Source: Mycolicibacterium neoaurum
GTDB lineage: Bacteria > Actinomycetota > Actinomycetes > Mycobacteriales > Mycobacteriaceae
DNA length: 64,000 nt
Direction: 5' to 3'
Assembly (NCBI RefSeq): GCF_036946495.1
Contig: NZ_JAQIIX010000001.1
Location: 1,113,800-1,177,799, forward strand
Shown: positions 7,278 to 16,087 of the stretch, piece by piece
Position numbering within the stretch: position 1 is the stretch's first letter
How the letters are laid out: each line of letters starts with the position of its first letter
Notes under the pieces: model-generated
Databases searched by the model: none
Told to the model about the DNA's origin: nothing
The model's input: the letters and a program-made list of their open reading frames with translations, nothing else
Made by a program: the position numbers and the translations under genes

Positions 7278-8690
7278 GTGAACCGGCTGGACCGCTTCTT
7301 CGAAATCACCGCTCGCGGCTCGACGATCTCCTCGGAGCTGCGCGGCGGCGTCGTCACGTTCATCGCGATGGCCTACATCATCGTGCTGAACCCGATCATC
7401 CTGTCCGGGGCGCCCGACGTCACCGGCAACCAGCTGGGCTTCACCCAGGTATCCGCGGTCACCTCGCTGGCCGCCGGGGTGATGACCATCCTGTTCGGTC
7501 TCATCGCGCGGTTGCCGTTCGCATTCGCCGCCGGCCTGGGCATCAACTCGTTCCTGGCCTCCTCGGTGGTCGGCGAGCTCACCTGGGCCGAGGCGATGGG
7601 CCTGGTGGTCATCAACGGCATCATCATCGTGCTGCTGGCGGTCACCGGGTTGCGCAGGCTGATCTTCGATGCGGTGCCCATCCAGCTGAAGCTGGCCATC
7701 ACCGCGGGCATCGGGCTGTTCATCCTGTTCATCGGGCTCGTCGACGCCGGTTTCGTCGCCTCCACCGGCGGCCCGTCACCGCCGGTCGGCCTCGGCAGCG
7801 GAGGCGCGGGATCGATCAGCAGCATCCCCACCGTGGTCTTCGTGTTCACCCTGCTACTGACCGGCATCCTGGTGGCCCGCAAGATCCGCGGTGGCATCCT
7901 CATCGGTCTCATCACCGGCACCGTCGTCGCCGTCGCCATCGAGGCCATCTGGCATCTGGGGTCGGCCACCGAGAAACCCGGGGGCTGGGGCCTTTCGGTG
8001 CCGACGCTGAGCGGTTCACCGTTCGCGGTGCCGGATCTGTCGCTGGTCGGCGAGTTCAGCCTCGACAGCGTCGGCCGGATCGGCATCCTGGCCGCCGTCA
8101 TGCTGGTGTTCACGCTGGTCTTCACCAACTTCTTCGACGCCATGGGCACCTTCACCGGATTGTCCAAACAGGCCGGCGTCGCCGATGACAAGGGCAACTT
8201 CCCCCGCCTGCAGTCCGCGCTCGTCGTCGAGGGTGCCGGCGCGGTGGTCGGTGGCGCGGCATCGGCGTCGTCGAACACGGTGTTCATCGAGTCCGGGGCC
8301 GGTATCGGCGAGGGTGCCCGCACGGGATTGGCCAGCCTGGTCACCGGCACGCTGTTCCTGGCCGCGATGTTCCTGACGCCGCTGGCCGCGATCGTGCCCA
8401 CCGAGGTGGCCGCGGCGGCGCTGGTGATCGTCGGCGCGATGATGGCCTCGCACCTGCGCGATATCGACCTCGCCGATTTCTCGATCGCGCTGCCGGTCGT
8501 GCTGACGGTGGCGGTGATGCCGCTGAGCTACTCGATCGCCAACGGTATCGGCGTGGGCTTCATCTCCTGGGTGATCGTGCGGACCGCGGCAGGCAAGGGT
8601 CGCGAGATCAGCCCACTGCTGTGGGTCGTCGCCGCCGGGTTCCTGCTGTACTTCGCGCGCGGGTGGATCGATTCGCTGATCGGGGTATGA
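7278..8690 (+). CDS. NCS2-family purine permease (AzgA/PbuG-like)
   Basis: A 470-residue inner-membrane transporter with about 12 to 14 membrane segments. The N-terminus (LDRFFEITARGSTISSELRGG, then FIAMAYIIVLNP) and the later NFFDAMGTFTGL and SSNTVFIESGAGIGEGARTG segments are hallmarks of AzgA-like permeases, which import hypoxanthine, guanine or adenine with protons. Specificity within purines cannot be told. The start is GTG at 7278. Its stop overlaps the ATG of the next gene (ATGA), indicating translational coupling with the TVP38-type protein. No purine riboswitch is possible in the 10-bp upstream gap; control must come from further upstream. Confidence 0.9.
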   Translation: MNRLDRFFEITARGSTISSELRGGVVTFIAMAYIIVLNPIILSGAPDVTGNQLGFTQVSAVTSLAAGVMTILFGLIARLPFAFAAGLGINSFLASSVVGELTWAEAMGLVVINGIIIVLLAVTGLRRLIFDAVPIQLKLAITAGIGLFILFIGLVDAGFVASTGGPSPPVGLGSGGAGSISSIPTVVFVFTLLLTGILVARKIRGGILIGLITGTVVAVAIEAIWHLGSATEKPGGWGLSVPTLSGSPFAVPDLSLVGEFSLDSVGRIGILAAVMLVFTLVFTNFFDAMGTFTGLSKQAGVADDKGNFPRLQSALVVEGAGAVVGGAASASSNTVFIESGAGIGEGARTGLASLVTGTLFLAAMFLTPLAAIVPTEVAAAALVIVGAMMASHLRDIDLADFSIALPVVLTVAVMPLSYSIANGIGVGFISWVIVRTAAGKGREISPLLWVVAAGFLLYFARGWIDSLIGV

Positions 8691-9391
8691 CCGTCGACGT
8701 CGAAAAGTCAACCCGTCGAACGCATCTCATCCGGCTGGCGCTGCTGGCCGCGTTTTTGCTCGGCCTGTGGTACCTGATCGGCATCAAGGGTGTCGTCGAC
8801 TTGGAGGAGATCCGCGCCGGTGTCGCGGCCACCGGGCCCGCCGCCCCGCTGGTCTATGTCATCGTCTCGGCGGTGCTGGGCAGCCTGTTCGTGCCCGGTC
8901 CACTGCTGGCGGCGGGCAGCGGGGTGCTGTTCGGACCCCTGGTCGGTGTCTTTGTGACCCTCGGCGCCACCGTCGGCACCGCGACCATCGCCAGCATCGC
9001 CGGTCGGCGGGCAGGCCGGGACAGCACCCGGGCGCTACTTGGCTCCGAACGGGCCGACCGGATGGACGCGCTGATCTCCCGCGGCGGACTGTGGGCCGTG
9101 GTGGGCCAACGCTTCGTCCCCGGCATCTCCGATGCCGCCGCCTCCTACACCTTCGGCGCCTTCGGGGTTCCGTTGTGGCAGATGGTGATCGGCTCGTTCA
9201 TCGGCTCGGCGCCGCGTGCCTTCGTCTACACCGCGCTCGGGGCCTCCGTCGGCGATCTGTCCTCGCCGCTGGTCTACGCCGCCATCGGGGTCTGGTGTGT
9301 CACCGCGGTCATCGGCGCTTTTGCCGCTCATCGCGGTCTGCGCGGCTGGCGGGCGTCGCGAACGCGCGGCGACAACTCCGAAAACGAATGA
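8687..9391 (+). CDS. TVP38/TMEM64 (DedA-like) membrane protein
   Basis: A 234-residue membrane protein with about six hydrophobic segments. It carries the family's central motif region GSLFVPGPLLAAGSGVLFGP, followed by GTATIASIAGRRAGRD, then RGGLWAVVGQRFVPGISDAAASY with the conserved R-x-x-P-G-I core. Members are linked to lipid scrambling and membrane homeostasis in general; the exact substrate here is unknown. ATG 8687 overlaps the permease stop. An in-frame ATG at 8621 lies inside the permease and would add an Arg-rich tail, so I rejected it. Confidence 0.88.
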   Translation: MTVDVEKSTRRTHLIRLALLAAFLLGLWYLIGIKGVVDLEEIRAGVAATGPAAPLVYVIVSAVLGSLFVPGPLLAAGSGVLFGPLVGVFVTLGATVGTATIASIAGRRAGRDSTRALLGSERADRMDALISRGGLWAVVGQRFVPGISDAAASYTFGAFGVPLWQMVIGSFIGSAPRAFVYTALGASVGDLSSPLVYAAIGVWCVTAVIGAFAAHRGLRGWRASRTRGDNSENE

Positions 9392-9439
9392 TTCGGTCCT
9401 CGATTCGCACAATGGCCGCTTCTGCCGCATGATCGGTCC

Positions 9440-10243
9440 ATGAAGCGCGATGTCGGTGCCGAGCTCGAGGTCGACATCACCGCCCCCACCACGCTGGAAT
9501 TCCAGATCGCGGTGGCGCCGCACCCGGGCGCCGAGGTCTACGAGTCGCTGAGCTTCGCTCTGGACGGACAACCGATCCAGGCCCAGGAGATCACCGGAAC
9601 CCACGGCAACCGCATCCACAAATTCGACGTGGGCACCGGTCATCTACGGGTCGACTATTCGGCCACCGTCATCGGCTACGCCGATCCGCCGCCGGTCACC
9701 GATCACGACCTCTCGGTGTATCTGCGCCCCAGCCGATATGCCGAGGCGGACAAGCTGTTCGGTTTCGCCGGTACCGAATTCGGCGATCAGGCCGAGCCCG
9801 CCGAGCTTTTGGAGCGCATTGCCGGCTGGGTCGGCCGCCGCCTGCAGTACGTCCCGGGTTCCAGCGACCCGATCGACGGTGCGGTGGACACCATGCTGGC
9901 CGGCGCCGGCGTGTGCCGCGACTATGCGCATCTGGTGGTGGCGTTGCTGCGTGCGGTCAAGGTGCCCGCGAGGCTGGTCTCGGTGTACGCACCGGGTCTG
10001 TATCCCATGGACTTCCACGCCGTCGCCGAGGCATTCGTGGACGGTCAGTGGCGGGTGGTCGACGCCACCCTGTTGGCGCCCAGGGAGAGTCTGGTCCGGA
10101 TCGCCACCGGCCGCGATGCCGCCGACACCGCGTTCCTGGACAACCACAGCGGAGCGATCAACCTGAGTTTGCTCTCGGTGCGCGCCATCACCGACGGCGT
10201 GCTGCCGACCGATCAGATCGATCAGCTGGCCACCCTGCGCTGA
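9440..10243 (+). CDS. Transglutaminase-like cysteine protease family protein
   Basis: A 267-residue cytosolic protein with no signal peptide. Residues 10-100 form the beta-rich N-terminal domain often seen before this fold. The transglutaminase-like core has the complete catalytic triad: Cys159 in GAGVCRDYAHL, His193 in MDFHAVAEAF and Asp208 in WRVVDAT. Relatives hydrolyse or cross-link peptide amides, but the target is unknown. It runs convergent with the beta-propeller gene and their 3' ends overlap by 22 bp. Confidence 0.87.
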   Translation: MKRDVGAELEVDITAPTTLEFQIAVAPHPGAEVYESLSFALDGQPIQAQEITGTHGNRIHKFDVGTGHLRVDYSATVIGYADPPPVTDHDLSVYLRPSRYAEADKLFGFAGTEFGDQAEPAELLERIAGWVGRRLQYVPGSSDPIDGAVDTMLAGAGVCRDYAHLVVALLRAVKVPARLVSVYAPGLYPMDFHAVAEAFVDGQWRVVDATLLAPRESLVRIATGRDAADTAFLDNHSGAINLSLLSVRAITDGVLPTDQIDQLATLR

Positions 10244-11196
10244 CGCCAGAAGTGCTCGACGCCATAGGTTTCGGCGCTCAGTTCGGCCAGCACCGCGATG
10301 CTGTTGCTGCTTCCCGTCGCCACGTAGACCACATCGCCGTCGGGGTGCACGGAGATGGCCGACGGGTTTCCACCAACCTTCATGGTGCGGATGACGGTCC
10401 TGGTGGCCGCGTCGAGCAGCGATACCGTGCCATCGCCACGGTTGGCGACGAACACCGTCGCACCGTCCGGGCCGACGGCGATCTCGGTGGGCCCCGAACC
10501 GACCGCAACCATATCGGTGACGGTGCGCGATCGCGCATCGATGACGGCCACGGTTGCCCGGCCCGGCGACCCCGCTCCGGCGTAGACGGTCGCTCCGTCG
10601 GGGCTGATGGCCACCGCTGCGGGCTCGTTGCCGACCGGGATGGTCGCGGTCACCGCGCCCGCGCGCACGTCGATCACCGACACCGTGCCGTTGCAGCGGT
10701 GGGAGTAGCCGCTGTTGGCCACCCACAGGCTGTCACCGGCCGGGCTCACGACCGCCTTGCGCGGCGCGGCCCCGACGGCGATCGTCGCCGACACGGTCAT
10801 CGAATCGGTCCGGTACACCTTGATCGCGCCGACGGAGTCACAGACCGCGTAGAGCCACTCTCCGCCGGGGGCGATCGCCAGCGACACCGGTTGCGGGTCC
10901 TGGGCGATATCGGCGACGACGGTGCCGGAGACGGTGTCGATCACCGAGATGAACCCGTCACCGGGGCGCGCCAGGTAGACCCGGTCGCCATCGGGGTGTA
11001 CGACGATCGACACCGGATCCGAGTTCAGGGTGACCGTGCGCAGCATGGTGTCCTCGGCCCTGGACACCACCGATACATCGGAGCTGTTGACGTTCGCCAC
11101 GTAGATGGTGTTCCCGTCGGGCGCGATCACCAGATCTCGGGGATGACTGCCGACCGGGATGGTGGTCACCACGCTGTACATGGAGCGGCTGTACAT
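10222..11196 (-). CDS. YVTN-type beta-propeller repeat protein
   Basis: A 324-residue protein made of about seven repeats of 42 residues. Each has the pattern [IV]-PVG-x2-P-x2-[IV]-[AV]-[IV]-x-PDG-x2-[VI]-[YW]-[VA]-[AV]-N, as in IPVGSHPRDLVIAPDG and VAVGSGPTEIAVGPDG. These fold into a seven-bladed propeller and usually serve as a binding scaffold. I see no signal peptide, unlike many surface YVTN proteins, so it is probably cytoplasmic or non-classically exported. ATG 11196 is preferred because AAGGGG lies just upstream; an in-frame ATG at 11181 is possible. Confidence 0.88.
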   Translation of the reverse strand: MYSRSMYSVVTTIPVGSHPRDLVIAPDGNTIYVANVNSSDVSVVSRAEDTMLRTVTLNSDPVSIVVHPDGDRVYLARPGDGFISVIDTVSGTVVADIAQDPQPVSLAIAPGGEWLYAVCDSVGAIKVYRTDSMTVSATIAVGAAPRKAVVSPAGDSLWVANSGYSHRCNGTVSVIDVRAGAVTATIPVGNEPAAVAISPDGATVYAGAGSPGRATVAVIDARSRTVTDMVAVGSGPTEIAVGPDGATVFVANRGDGTVSLLDAATRTVIRTMKVGGNPSAISVHPDGDVVYVATGSSNSIAVLAELSAETYGVEHFWRQRRVAS

Positions 11197-11417
11197 GGAA
11201 CCCCTTCCGGCCTACCGTGGCGCTGCAGGGCGCCACGGCATCGACTCTGCCGCCGTCGCGGTTCCCGGTGGTGAGTAGCGGGGTACTTGTTTCCGCCGCC
11301 GCGCGAAGACGAGATTGCCGTCACAGCACCACCGGTTAGGGCAGCCTGTCCTGCCGAATCGCGGCCAAATCTGGTAAGAACGAAGCACCTCTAACATGTC
11401 AGGAGGAGAGACCGGAC

Positions 11418-14288
11418 GTGCCCGACTCTTCGGCGGCGACGGTCGTCACTCCCCAGCAAAACCGCGGCGGCATCGCCAAGTTCATCCGCAAGTACGCCGT
11501 GCTGGTCATCATCGGCTGGATCGCCGTGGTCGGCGTCATCAGCGCCACCGTGCCGCCGTTGGAGACCGTCGGACAGATGCGCTCGGTGTCGATGAGCCCC
11601 GAGTACGCGCCGTCGGTGATCGCTAGCAAGCGCATCGGTCAGGTCTTCGACGAGTACCGCTCGGACAGCCAGATCATGATCGTGTTGGAGGGCGAGGAGA
11701 AGCTCGGCGCCGACGCGCACTACTTCTACAACGATCTGGTCGACCGCCTGGAGGCCGACACCCGCCACATCGAGCATGTCCAGGACTTCTGGGGTGATCC
11801 GCTCACCGAGGCCGGCGCCCAGAGCGCCGACGGTAAGGCCGCCTACGTCCAGGTGTTCCTGGCCGGCAACATGGGTGAGGCGCTGTCGAACGAATCGGTC
11901 GAGGCGGCAAAACAGATCGTCGACGCGGTGCCGCCGCCGGCCGGGATCAAGGTCTACGTCACCGGCGGGTCGGCGCTGGTGGCCGATCAGCAGATCGCCG
12001 GCGACCGCAGCGTCAAGGTGATCGAGAGCGTCATCTTCGTCGTCATCATCACAATGCTGCTGCTGGTCTATCGCTCCATCGTGACCACACTGCTGGTGCT
12101 GGTGATGGTGGTGCTGAGCCTGTCCTCGGCCCGCGGCGTGGTCGCTGTCCTCGGTTACCACGAACTGATCGGACTCTCGACGTTCGCCACCCAGATGCTG
12201 GTGACGCTGGCGGTCGCATCGGCCACCGACTATGCCATCTTCCTGATAGGCCGATATCAGGAAGCCCGGTCGGTCGGCGAGGACCGAGAATCGGCCTACT
12301 ACACGATGTTCCACGGCACCGCGCATGTGGTGCTCGGATCGGGTATGACGATCGCCGGCGCCATGCTGTGCCTGCATTTCACCCGACTGCCGTACTTCCA
12401 GACCTTGGGTATACCGATGGCGTTCGGCATGGCGACCGTCGTGCTCACGGCGCTGACGCTGGGGCCCGCGATCATCAGCGTCGCCAGCCGCTTCCGCAAT
12501 GTGCTCGAGCCCAAGCGCGCCATGCGCATCCGCACCTGGCGACGCATCGCCGCCGGTGTCGTGCGGTGGCCGGGCGCGGTCCTGTTCGCGACCATCGCAC
12601 TGTGCCTCATCGGCCTGGTGGCGCTGCCGGGCTACCGCACCAACTACAACGACCGCAATTACCTGCCCGACAACTTGCCCGCCCAGGAGGGTTTCGCCGC
12701 GGCCGAACGACACTTCTCGGTGGCCAGGATGAACCCCGAGGTGCTGCTCGTCGAGACCGATCGCGACCTTCGCAATCCGGCGGACTTCCTGGTGATCGAC
12801 AAGATCGCCAAGGGCATCTTCGCGGTGCCGGGCGTGGGCAACGTGCAGGCCATCACCCGACCGCAGGGTGAGCCGCTGGAGTTCAGCACCATCCCGGCGC
12901 AGATGAGCATGAGCGGCGCCAGCCAGCAGATGAACAAGGCGTACATGGAGAACATGTTCGCCAACATGCTGGCCCAGGCCGACGATATGCAGTCCAGCGT
13001 CGACACGATGAAAAGCATGATGGCGCTGATGACGGAGATGAGCGCCACCACGCAGAGCATGGTGACCAAGTCCAACGAAATGGCCGTCGACATCGCCGAG
13101 TTGCGGGACAACATCTCCAATTTCGACGATTTCTTCCGGCCGATCCGTAACTACTTCTACTGGGAACCGCACTGCTACAACATCCCGATCTGCTGGTCTA
13201 TGCGATCGGTGTTCGACGCCCTGGACGGCACCGACCGGTTGACGACGCAGTTCGAGGAGGTCCTGCCCGACCTGAATCAGATGGCCGCACTGATGCCGCA
13301 GATGCTGGAGGTCATGCCCGCACAGATCCAGTCGATGGAGTCCTCGCGGGACATGATGCTGCGGATGTACCAGACCCAGAAGGGCATCCAGGATCAGGGC
13401 ATGGAGATGTCGGAGAACCAGAGCGCCATGGGTGAGGCGTTCAACGACGCCAAGAACGACGACACCTTCTACCTGCCGCCGGACATCTTCAACAACGAGG
13501 ATTTCAAGCGCGGTATGAAGAGCTTCATCTCCCCCGACGGAAAATCGGTGCGGTTCATCATCTCTCACGCCGATGACCCGCTGACCCCGGACGGCATCAA
13601 GCTGATCGACCAGATCAAAACCGCGGCCAAGGAGTCGATCAAGGGCACGCCGCTGGAGGGGTCCAAGATCTACATGGCCGGCACCGCCTCGGCCTTCAAG
13701 GACATGCAGGAGGGCAATAACTACGACCTCATCATCGCCGGGGTCGCGGCGCTGAGCCTGATCTTCATCATCATGCTGCTGATCACGCGCAGTCTGGTGG
13801 CCTCGGCGGTGATCGTCGGCACCGTGGTGATCTCGCTGGGGGCGTCGTTCGGCCTGTCGATCCTGATCTGGCAGCACATCCTGGGCATCGAGCTGTACTT
13901 CATGGTGATGGCGATGGCGGTGATCGTGCTGCTGGCCGTCGGCGCGGATTACAACCTGCTGTTGGTCGCACGCATGAAGGAAGAGGTGCACGCCGGACTG
14001 AACACCGGGATCATCCGGGCGATGGGCGGCACCGGATCGGTGGTGACCGCGGCCGGGCTGGTCTTCGCGTTCACGATGATGTCGATGTTCGTCAGCGAGA
14101 TGGTGGTGGCGGCACAGGTCGGCACGACGATCGGCCTGGGTTTGTTGTTCGACACCCTGGTGATCCGCTCGTTCATGACACCGGCGATCGCCGCGCTACT
14201 CGGCAAGTGGTTCTGGTGGCCCCAGCTGATCCGGCGTCCCGCGCGGACTTCTCCCCCGGCGGCACCACAGGAAACCGTCTCCGTCTGA
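11418..14288 (+). CDS. MmpL-family RND transporter (orphan, no MmpS)
   Basis: A 956-residue inner-membrane RND transporter of the mycobacterial MmpL family, which exports cell-envelope lipids or siderophores. It has the expected layout: one N-terminal membrane segment, a large extracytoplasmic domain, a five-segment block (with ATDYAIFLIGRYQEAR), a second large domain with a coiled-coil part (about residues 500-690), and a second block containing the GADYNLLLVARMKEE proton-relay region. The paired cysteines in WEPHCYNIPICWS match those of the second MmpL at 22004. The GTG start has AGGAGGAG 8-15 bp upstream. No mmpS gene is next to it; length and sequence are closest to the MmpL4/5 group. Substrate unknown. 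Confidence 0.92.
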   Translation: MPDSSAATVVTPQQNRGGIAKFIRKYAVLVIIGWIAVVGVISATVPPLETVGQMRSVSMSPEYAPSVIASKRIGQVFDEYRSDSQIMIVLEGEEKLGADAHYFYNDLVDRLEADTRHIEHVQDFWGDPLTEAGAQSADGKAAYVQVFLAGNMGEALSNESVEAAKQIVDAVPPPAGIKVYVTGGSALVADQQIAGDRSVKVIESVIFVVIITMLLLVYRSIVTTLLVLVMVVLSLSSARGVVAVLGYHELIGLSTFATQMLVTLAVASATDYAIFLIGRYQEARSVGEDRESAYYTMFHGTAHVVLGSGMTIAGAMLCLHFTRLPYFQTLGIPMAFGMATVVLTALTLGPAIISVASRFRNVLEPKRAMRIRTWRRIAAGVVRWPGAVLFATIALCLIGLVALPGYRTNYNDRNYLPDNLPAQEGFAAAERHFSVARMNPEVLLVETDRDLRNPADFLVIDKIAKGIFAVPGVGNVQAITRPQGEPLEFSTIPAQMSMSGASQQMNKAYMENMFANMLAQADDMQSSVDTMKSMMALMTEMSATTQSMVTKSNEMAVDIAELRDNISNFDDFFRPIRNYFYWEPHCYNIPICWSMRSVFDALDGTDRLTTQFEEVLPDLNQMAALMPQMLEVMPAQIQSMESSRDMMLRMYQTQKGIQDQGMEMSENQSAMGEAFNDAKNDDTFYLPPDIFNNEDFKRGMKSFISPDGKSVRFIISHADDPLTPDGIKLIDQIKTAAKESIKGTPLEGSKIYMAGTASAFKDMQEGNNYDLIIAGVAALSLIFIIMLLITRSLVASAVIVGTVVISLGASFGLSILIWQHILGIELYFMVMAMAVIVLLAVGADYNLLLVARMKEEVHAGLNTGIIRAMGGTGSVVTAAGLVFAFTMMSMFVSEMVVAAQVGTTIGLGLLFDTLVIRSFMTPAIAALLGKWFWWPQLIRRPARTSPPAAPQETVSV

Positions 14289-14516
14289 GCCGAGCGTGCA
14301 CCCGGCGCGCCGAAAACCCGGTCAGCAAAGGATTTTTACCAGAGTGGTGGAGCCCGAATACCGCCATTAAATGCACACTTACCTCGGAGTCGGCCCTTCC
14401 GTGCCGGTTCAGCGAAGTGTCCAGCAAATGACGGAAACCCGGCCGCGCGGAGTACGATCTTGAAACGACCCGCAGGTGTGCGCCACTTCACGGATGGGGG
14501 TCCGGATGGAGGCAGG

Positions 14517-15563
14517 ATGAGCGCACCCGACGACCGTCGCCTCGGTGACACGCATGCGGTGGAGCGACTGCTGCAGGCGGTGCAGGAACTATCGCTGGCG
14601 CGAAGTCTGACCGATATCCAGCGGATCGTTCAGGCCGCCGCCCGGGAGTTGACGGGTTGCGACGGCGCCACCTTCGTCCTCAGGGACGGGGACATGTGTC
14701 ACTACGCGGATGAGGATGCCATCACGCCGCTGCGGAAGGGCGGCCGGTTCCCGCTGGAGAACTGCATCAGTGGGTGGGTGATGACCCACCGGCAGCCGGC
14801 GGTCATCCAGAACATCTACTCCGATGACCGCATCCCGCACGCCGCGTACCTGCCTACCTTCGTCACGAGTCTGGCGATGGTGCCGATACGCCGACTGAAC
14901 CCGGTCGGCGCGATCGGGAACTACTGGGCGGCGGAACGACTCCCGACCGAGCACGAGGTATGGCTGCTGCAGTCGTTGGCCGATGCAACCTCGGTGGCGA
15001 TGGAGAACGTGCAGATGTATGAACAGTTGGAACAACGCGTCCGGGACCGAACGGCGGACCTGGAGCGCGCCAATGACGCGATTCTGCACCTGTCGCACAC
15101 CGACGACCTGACGGGCGTGACCAACAGGCGCGGGTTCTACCTGCTGGCGGAACCGACACTGCGCGCCGCGCGGCGCGACGGGCTGGATTGCACCCTGGGA
15201 TTCATCGATGCCGATGGACTCAAGCTCGTAAACGACACCCTGGGCCACATCGCAGGCGACGCCCTGCTCGCCGATCTCGCCACGGTGCTACGTACGACGC
15301 TGGGCGAATCCGACATCCTCGCACGGATGGGCGGCGACGAGTTCTGTGTGCTGACAACCGGTTCCGAGAGTGACCCGGCGGCCCTGAGGGCAAGGATGGC
15401 TGCGGCGATAGCCAGATTCAACGATTCCGGGAAGCGGTCGTATCTGGTCTCGGCGAGCATCGGCCCGATCCGGGTTCCCTTCGGCGTCGACCGATCCCTC
15501 GACGAGTGGCTGGCCTCCGCCGACGAGCTCATGTATGCCGAGAAGCGGGCGCGACCCGCCTGA
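14517..15563 (+). CDS. GAF-GGDEF diguanylate cyclase
   Basis: A 348-residue soluble protein. A GAF sensor domain spans about residues 15-165, a helical linker about 165-195, and a GGDEF domain about 196-345. The active-site GGDEF is intact at 272-276 and the Mg/GTP segments HTDDLTGVTNRRGF and FIDADGLKLVNDTLGH are present, so it should make cyclic di-GMP. The product-inhibition RxxD motif expected five residues before GGDEF is replaced by GESD, so feedback inhibition at this site is probably lost. ATG 14517 follows GGAGGCAGG; an upstream ATG at 14460 would add 19 unrelated residues. The 228 bp before it show no clear operator. Confidence 0.92.
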   Translation: MSAPDDRRLGDTHAVERLLQAVQELSLARSLTDIQRIVQAAARELTGCDGATFVLRDGDMCHYADEDAITPLRKGGRFPLENCISGWVMTHRQPAVIQNIYSDDRIPHAAYLPTFVTSLAMVPIRRLNPVGAIGNYWAAERLPTEHEVWLLQSLADATSVAMENVQMYEQLEQRVRDRTADLERANDAILHLSHTDDLTGVTNRRGFYLLAEPTLRAARRDGLDCTLGFIDADGLKLVNDTLGHIAGDALLADLATVLRTTLGESDILARMGGDEFCVLTTGSESDPAALRARMAAAIARFNDSGKRSYLVSASIGPIRVPFGVDRSLDEWLASADELMYAEKRARPA

Positions 15564-15684
15564 ATCACCCTCCTCGGCGTGGCGGGCGCCCCTTGCCACC
15601 AGAGAGGTCGAACGTGTGTTCTAATCGGTGGTGCAACCGGCCCGCCGTCCCGCGGGCGACAACCGGGAGGGATTCACCTTAGCA

Positions 15685-16062
15685 ATGACTTTCGACACCG
15701 TCACCACCGATATGCCGTCCGATCTGGCCTCCCCCGCCGACGAGGTCGGCACCGAGGCGCCCAAGAAGGCGCCGGTCAAGCGGGCCGGCAGGAAGGCCAA
15801 GACGCTGGAGTTGACGCTGACGGTCACCGGCACCGCCGATGGTGAGTGGCACGCCGAACTCAAACAGGGCAGTACCTACCTGACACGCGGCCTGGCCGTT
15901 GCCGCGGCGGCGGTGTCGCGCGCAGCGCGCGAATTGCACGAGGATCTATCGACGCCCATCGACGCCGTCATCGAAGAGGCGCGCACGCAGCAGGCTGCCC
16001 GCGTCGCGGCACTGGAAGCCGAGCTGGAGGCCGCCCGGGCCGCGTTGGCCGGCCTGGACTGA
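15685..16062 (+). CDS. Small conserved mycobacterial protein (DUF6319-like)
   Basis: A 125-residue protein: a flexible acidic N-terminus, a Lys/Arg patch (KRAGRKAK), a short beta-rich segment (TLELTLTVTGTADGEWHAEL) and a C-terminal Ala/Glu-rich helix (about 75-125) likely to form a coiled coil. I recall similar proteins as DUF6319, function unknown; nucleic-acid binding is possible from the basic patch but unproven. Start chosen at ATG 15685; an upstream ATG-like start at 15628 adds residues of a different character. Confidence 0.72.
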   Translation: MTFDTVTTDMPSDLASPADEVGTEAPKKAPVKRAGRKAKTLELTLTVTGTADGEWHAELKQGSTYLTRGLAVAAAAVSRAARELHEDLSTPIDAVIEEARTQQAARVAALEAELEAARAALAGLD

Positions 16063-16087
16063 CCGCGCCTATCGACCTCGCGCCCGG

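Noticed and set aside
11391..13991. An 866-residue open frame antisense to the first mmpL gene
   Set aside because: It is the reverse shadow of a high-G+C gene, rich in His/Arg/Asp runs and without any recognisable motif.
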